The notes under the pieces were generated by a model. That model was given only the letters and a program-made list of their open reading frames with translations, was not told the origin of the DNA and did not search any database. A stretch of 64,000 bases of DNA from Blautia faecis. Lineage in GTDB: Bacteria; Bacillota; Clostridia; Lachnospirales; Lachnospiraceae. A program made the translations under genes and the position numbers. The DNA lies in assembly GCF_020554845.1 (NCBI RefSeq), contig NZ_JAJCIA010000004.1, forward strand, positions 100,932 through 164,931, written 5' to 3'. Numbering within the stretch: the stretch's first letter is position 1; every line of letters starts with the position of its first letter. Below are positions 62,560 to 64,000 of the stretch, piece by piece.

Positions 62560-63393
62560 TCACTGTTCTTTTTCATAAAGGAATTCTTCCGGCAGGGTAA
62601 CGTGGAAGTCCTTTGCTACTGCGCGGAAATCATCTGGTGTAATGGTCTGCAGCTTGCGTGGAGCCATGGACATGACTTTTACAAGGATTTCTGCAGATTT
62701 CTCTACAGTGTGAAGAAGACCAAAGGTCAGGTCGAAGTCTTCACCAGAGCAGAACATTCCGTGATGTGCCCAGATAACAACATCATATTTCTTCATCAAC
62801 TCAGCTGTTTTTACTGCAATTTCTCTTCCGCCTGGTACCATCCAGCCTACAACACCTACACCGTCTGGAAAAACAACCGGGCATTCTGTTGCAGACTCCC
62901 AAAGCTCTCTTGTAAATACCTTGTCATCCAATGGAAGGACAAAGGTTAATGCGATGGTGTTGGTTGTATGTGCATGATAAATAACACGATGTCTGCCGTT
63001 TGTAAGCTTCTTTTTTACCTCATGATTCATAAGGTGGGTTGGAAGCTCGCTGGTCGGGCGGCCGCCTTCTACCAGTCCCCAGCGGATTCTGTAATTAACA
63101 CCTTTATCATCCAGTTCAATGATTGCAAGACATGCTTCCGGGTCAACTGCTATGTTTCTGAAATATTTGCCGCTTCCGGTTACCAGGAAAAACTCTCCTG
63201 CAAGTCCCGGCACCTCTGTGCCGATAGGCTGCCACTCGCCTGGTGCATTCAGACGTGGACGGATCATTTCTACTTCTTCTGCTTTCAGACGATAGCTTAA
63301 GTTTCCGCCGTTTCTCTCATGCCAGCCCTGCTGGAAACCATCGTCTGCCATTTTGATAAAGCCCTTCATAAATTTGGAATCTAAAATCTTCAT
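62560..63393 (-). CDS. rhaD: L-rhamnulose-1-phosphate aldolase
   Basis: A 277-residue class II aldolase. GGAGAAG precedes the ATG. HERNGGNLSYRL is the phosphate-binding start, and VIYHAHTTNTIAL supplies two zinc-binding histidines and IWAHHGMFCSG the third. It cleaves rhamnulose-1-phosphate to dihydroxyacetone phosphate and lactaldehyde. It is convergent with the two-component system; rhamnose isomerase, kinase and mutarotase are not in the window. This placement supports rhamnose as a product of the neighbouring locus. Confidence 0.96.
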   Translation of the reverse strand: MKILDSKFMKGFIKMADDGFQQGWHERNGGNLSYRLKAEEVEMIRPRLNAPGEWQPIGTEVPGLAGEFFLVTGSGKYFRNIAVDPEACLAIIELDDKGVNYRIRWGLVEGGRPTSELPTHLMNHEVKKKLTNGRHRVIYHAHTTNTIALTFVLPLDDKVFTRELWESATECPVVFPDGVGVVGWMVPGGREIAVKTAELMKKYDVVIWAHHGMFCSGEDFDLTFGLLHTVEKSAEILVKVMSMAPRKLQTITPDDFRAVAKDFHVTLPEEFLYEKEQ

Positions 63394-63786
63394 ACCATCT
63401 TCTCCTCTTCTATTTTTCGTATCGCCAACTGACGTTTCCTAATAGGAAAAACAATTGTCAGCTGATCGCAATTATGATCTCAGGGCATGTTTGTGAGCTC
63501 TTTTTTATGAGACCATACGAATACACTGCGTCCGTTCTTTTTCTTCTTGCAGGTATCCGGTATGCTTTTGTTTGCTCTTCTTGTTTACAGACTCAGTATA
63601 ACATCAATTCTCATTTTGGAAAGAACCTTACTTGCCAAATTGTTTTCCGCTTTTTGCAAATAAGGACCCAAAATAAAAATTTCTGTTTCCAGAGCATGTT
63701 TAAGAAAGGCTCTAGTTTTCTTTTTTTCCAATAAAATAGTAAAAAAATATAATTCTAAATTTTTTTGAAAAAATTAAAAAAAGTTG
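63394..63786. other. Upstream region of rhaD
   Basis: On the minus strand TATACT at 63600-63595 is a possible -10 for rhaD with a leader of about 190 bases. An imperfect hairpin (CTGAC with GTCAG) at about 63428-63464 lies in that leader and could be an operator. A foldback-element remnant is at 63689-63715. No gene is supported. Confidence 0.4.
63689..63715. repeat. Minimal foldback element remnant
   Basis: CCAGAGCATGTTTAAGAAAG then GCTCTAG: a left end joined to the last bases of the right end, 27 bases. Related to the copies at 16646 and 37466. Confidence 0.7.
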
Positions 63787-63816
63787 TTGACAATTTGCGA
63801 CAGTTAATAGTATAAT
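63787..63816 (+). promoter_or_regulatory. tRNA gene promoter
   Basis: TTGACA (63787-63792), 18 bases, TATAAT (63811-63816), about 45 bases before the tRNA-Val gene. Confidence 0.85.
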
Positions 63817-63861
63817 AGCAAAGCGAGCTGCGGAAGAGAAGATACTTCACAGTTTGTATAT

Positions 63862-63934
63862 GGGGTCTTAGCTCAGCTGGGAGAGCATCTGCCTTACAAG
63901 CAGAGGGTCACAGGTTCGAGCCCTGTAGGCCCCA
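63862..63934 (+). tRNA. tRNA-Val (anticodon TAC)
   Basis: A full cloverleaf: acceptor GGGGTCT with AGGCCCC, D-arm AGCTCAGCTGGGAGAGC, anticodon stem TCTGC/GCAGA with loop CTTACAA, and T-arm ACAGGTTCGAGCCCTGT. CCA is not encoded. Confidence 0.97.
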
Positions 63935-63952
63935 TACTTATGAAATGAATAT

Positions 63953-64000
63953 GGCGAGATAGCTCAGTTGGCTAGAGCACGCGGTTCATACCCGCGGTGT
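63953..64000 (+). tRNA. tRNA-Met (anticodon CAT), cut by the right edge
   Basis: It starts GGCGAGATAGCTCAGTTGGC; anticodon stem CGCGG/CCGCG around TTCATAC. The T-arm and acceptor 3' strand lie outside the window. Elongator methionine is most likely from the 5' end; Ile2 cannot be fully excluded. Confidence 0.9.

Overview
The window looks like a chromosomal segment of a gut Lachnospiraceae bacterium (Blautia/Ruminococcus-like Firmicute). Pointers are low-to-moderate GC, strong AGGAGG-type ribosome binding sites, a tryptophan T-box, a type III glutamine synthetase, FtsEX/CtpA, a phasin-like protein next to an ABC1 kinase, and a YesM/YesN-controlled glycan locus. The genus is an inference. Almost all genes lie on the minus strand. 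The exceptions are the small toxin locus with its XRE neighbour, the two-component system, and the tRNAs at the right edge.

Region by region. (1) 1-11426 is an exopolysaccharide cluster read leftward from a WbaP-type initiating phosphosugar transferase. It holds a uronate epimerase, an acetyltransferase, UDP-glucose dehydrogenase, a split PssD/PssE glycosyltransferase, a pyruvyl transferase, an Fe-S partner protein and three GT4 glycosyltransferases. It carries three simple-sequence tracts (G10 inside the acetyltransferase gene, C10 upstream of wbaP, a 6-bp x7 repeat in the Fe-S gene), a gene relic and a 1-kb non-coding gap. (2) 11820-16391 holds an ABC1 kinase, a phasin-like protein, DgkA and an ASKHA-domain protein lacking its usual ferredoxin. 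(3) 16460-17200 is a tandem pair of holin-like toxin genes, each with a consensus antisense promoter, a shared terminator and co-varying leader bases. One copy is broken by a small foldback element. (4) 17226-32487 is housekeeping: XRE regulator, leuS, ctpA, ftsX, ftsE, a CdaR-type regulator, YitT, a MoxR/VWA pair, glnN and a lipid kinase. (5) 32688-40354 is a complete trpEGDCFBA operon behind a T-box with a UGG specifier. A foldback element sits between trpG and trpD and supplies the trpG stop codon. (6) 40406-63393 is a rhamnoside-utilisation locus. It has a YesM/YesN two-component system, two nearly identical substrate-binding proteins flanking a secreted esterase, two permeases, six cytoplasmic carbohydrate-active enzymes (reversed-domain GH3, GH43-like, GH2, GH78 alpha-L-rhamnosidase, acyl esterase, NagZ-like GH3) and a beta-phosphoglucomutase. 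A convergent rhamnulose-1-phosphate aldolase gene follows. (7) tRNA-Val and a partial tRNA-Met close the window.

How the parts work together. Sugar nucleotides made by Ugd and the epimerase (UDP-GlcA, UDP-GalA) can feed the glycosyltransferases of the polysaccharide cluster. In the rhamnoside locus the predicted flow is: secreted esterase deacylates a plant or microbial glycoconjugate; secreted binding proteins and LplB/LplC-type permeases import it; cytoplasmic enzymes take off rhamnose and other sugars; RhaD cleaves rhamnulose-1-phosphate. No transport ATPase, rhamnose isomerase or rhamnulokinase is present in the window.

The strongest candidates for something undescribed are the duplicated type I toxin-antitoxin-like locus at 16460-17200 and a family of CCAGAGC-ended foldback elements with full-length, deleted and remnant copies. 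Also notable are a potential phase switch (G10) in the exopolysaccharide acetyltransferase, and twin binding proteins without a clear lipobox around a secreted esterase.
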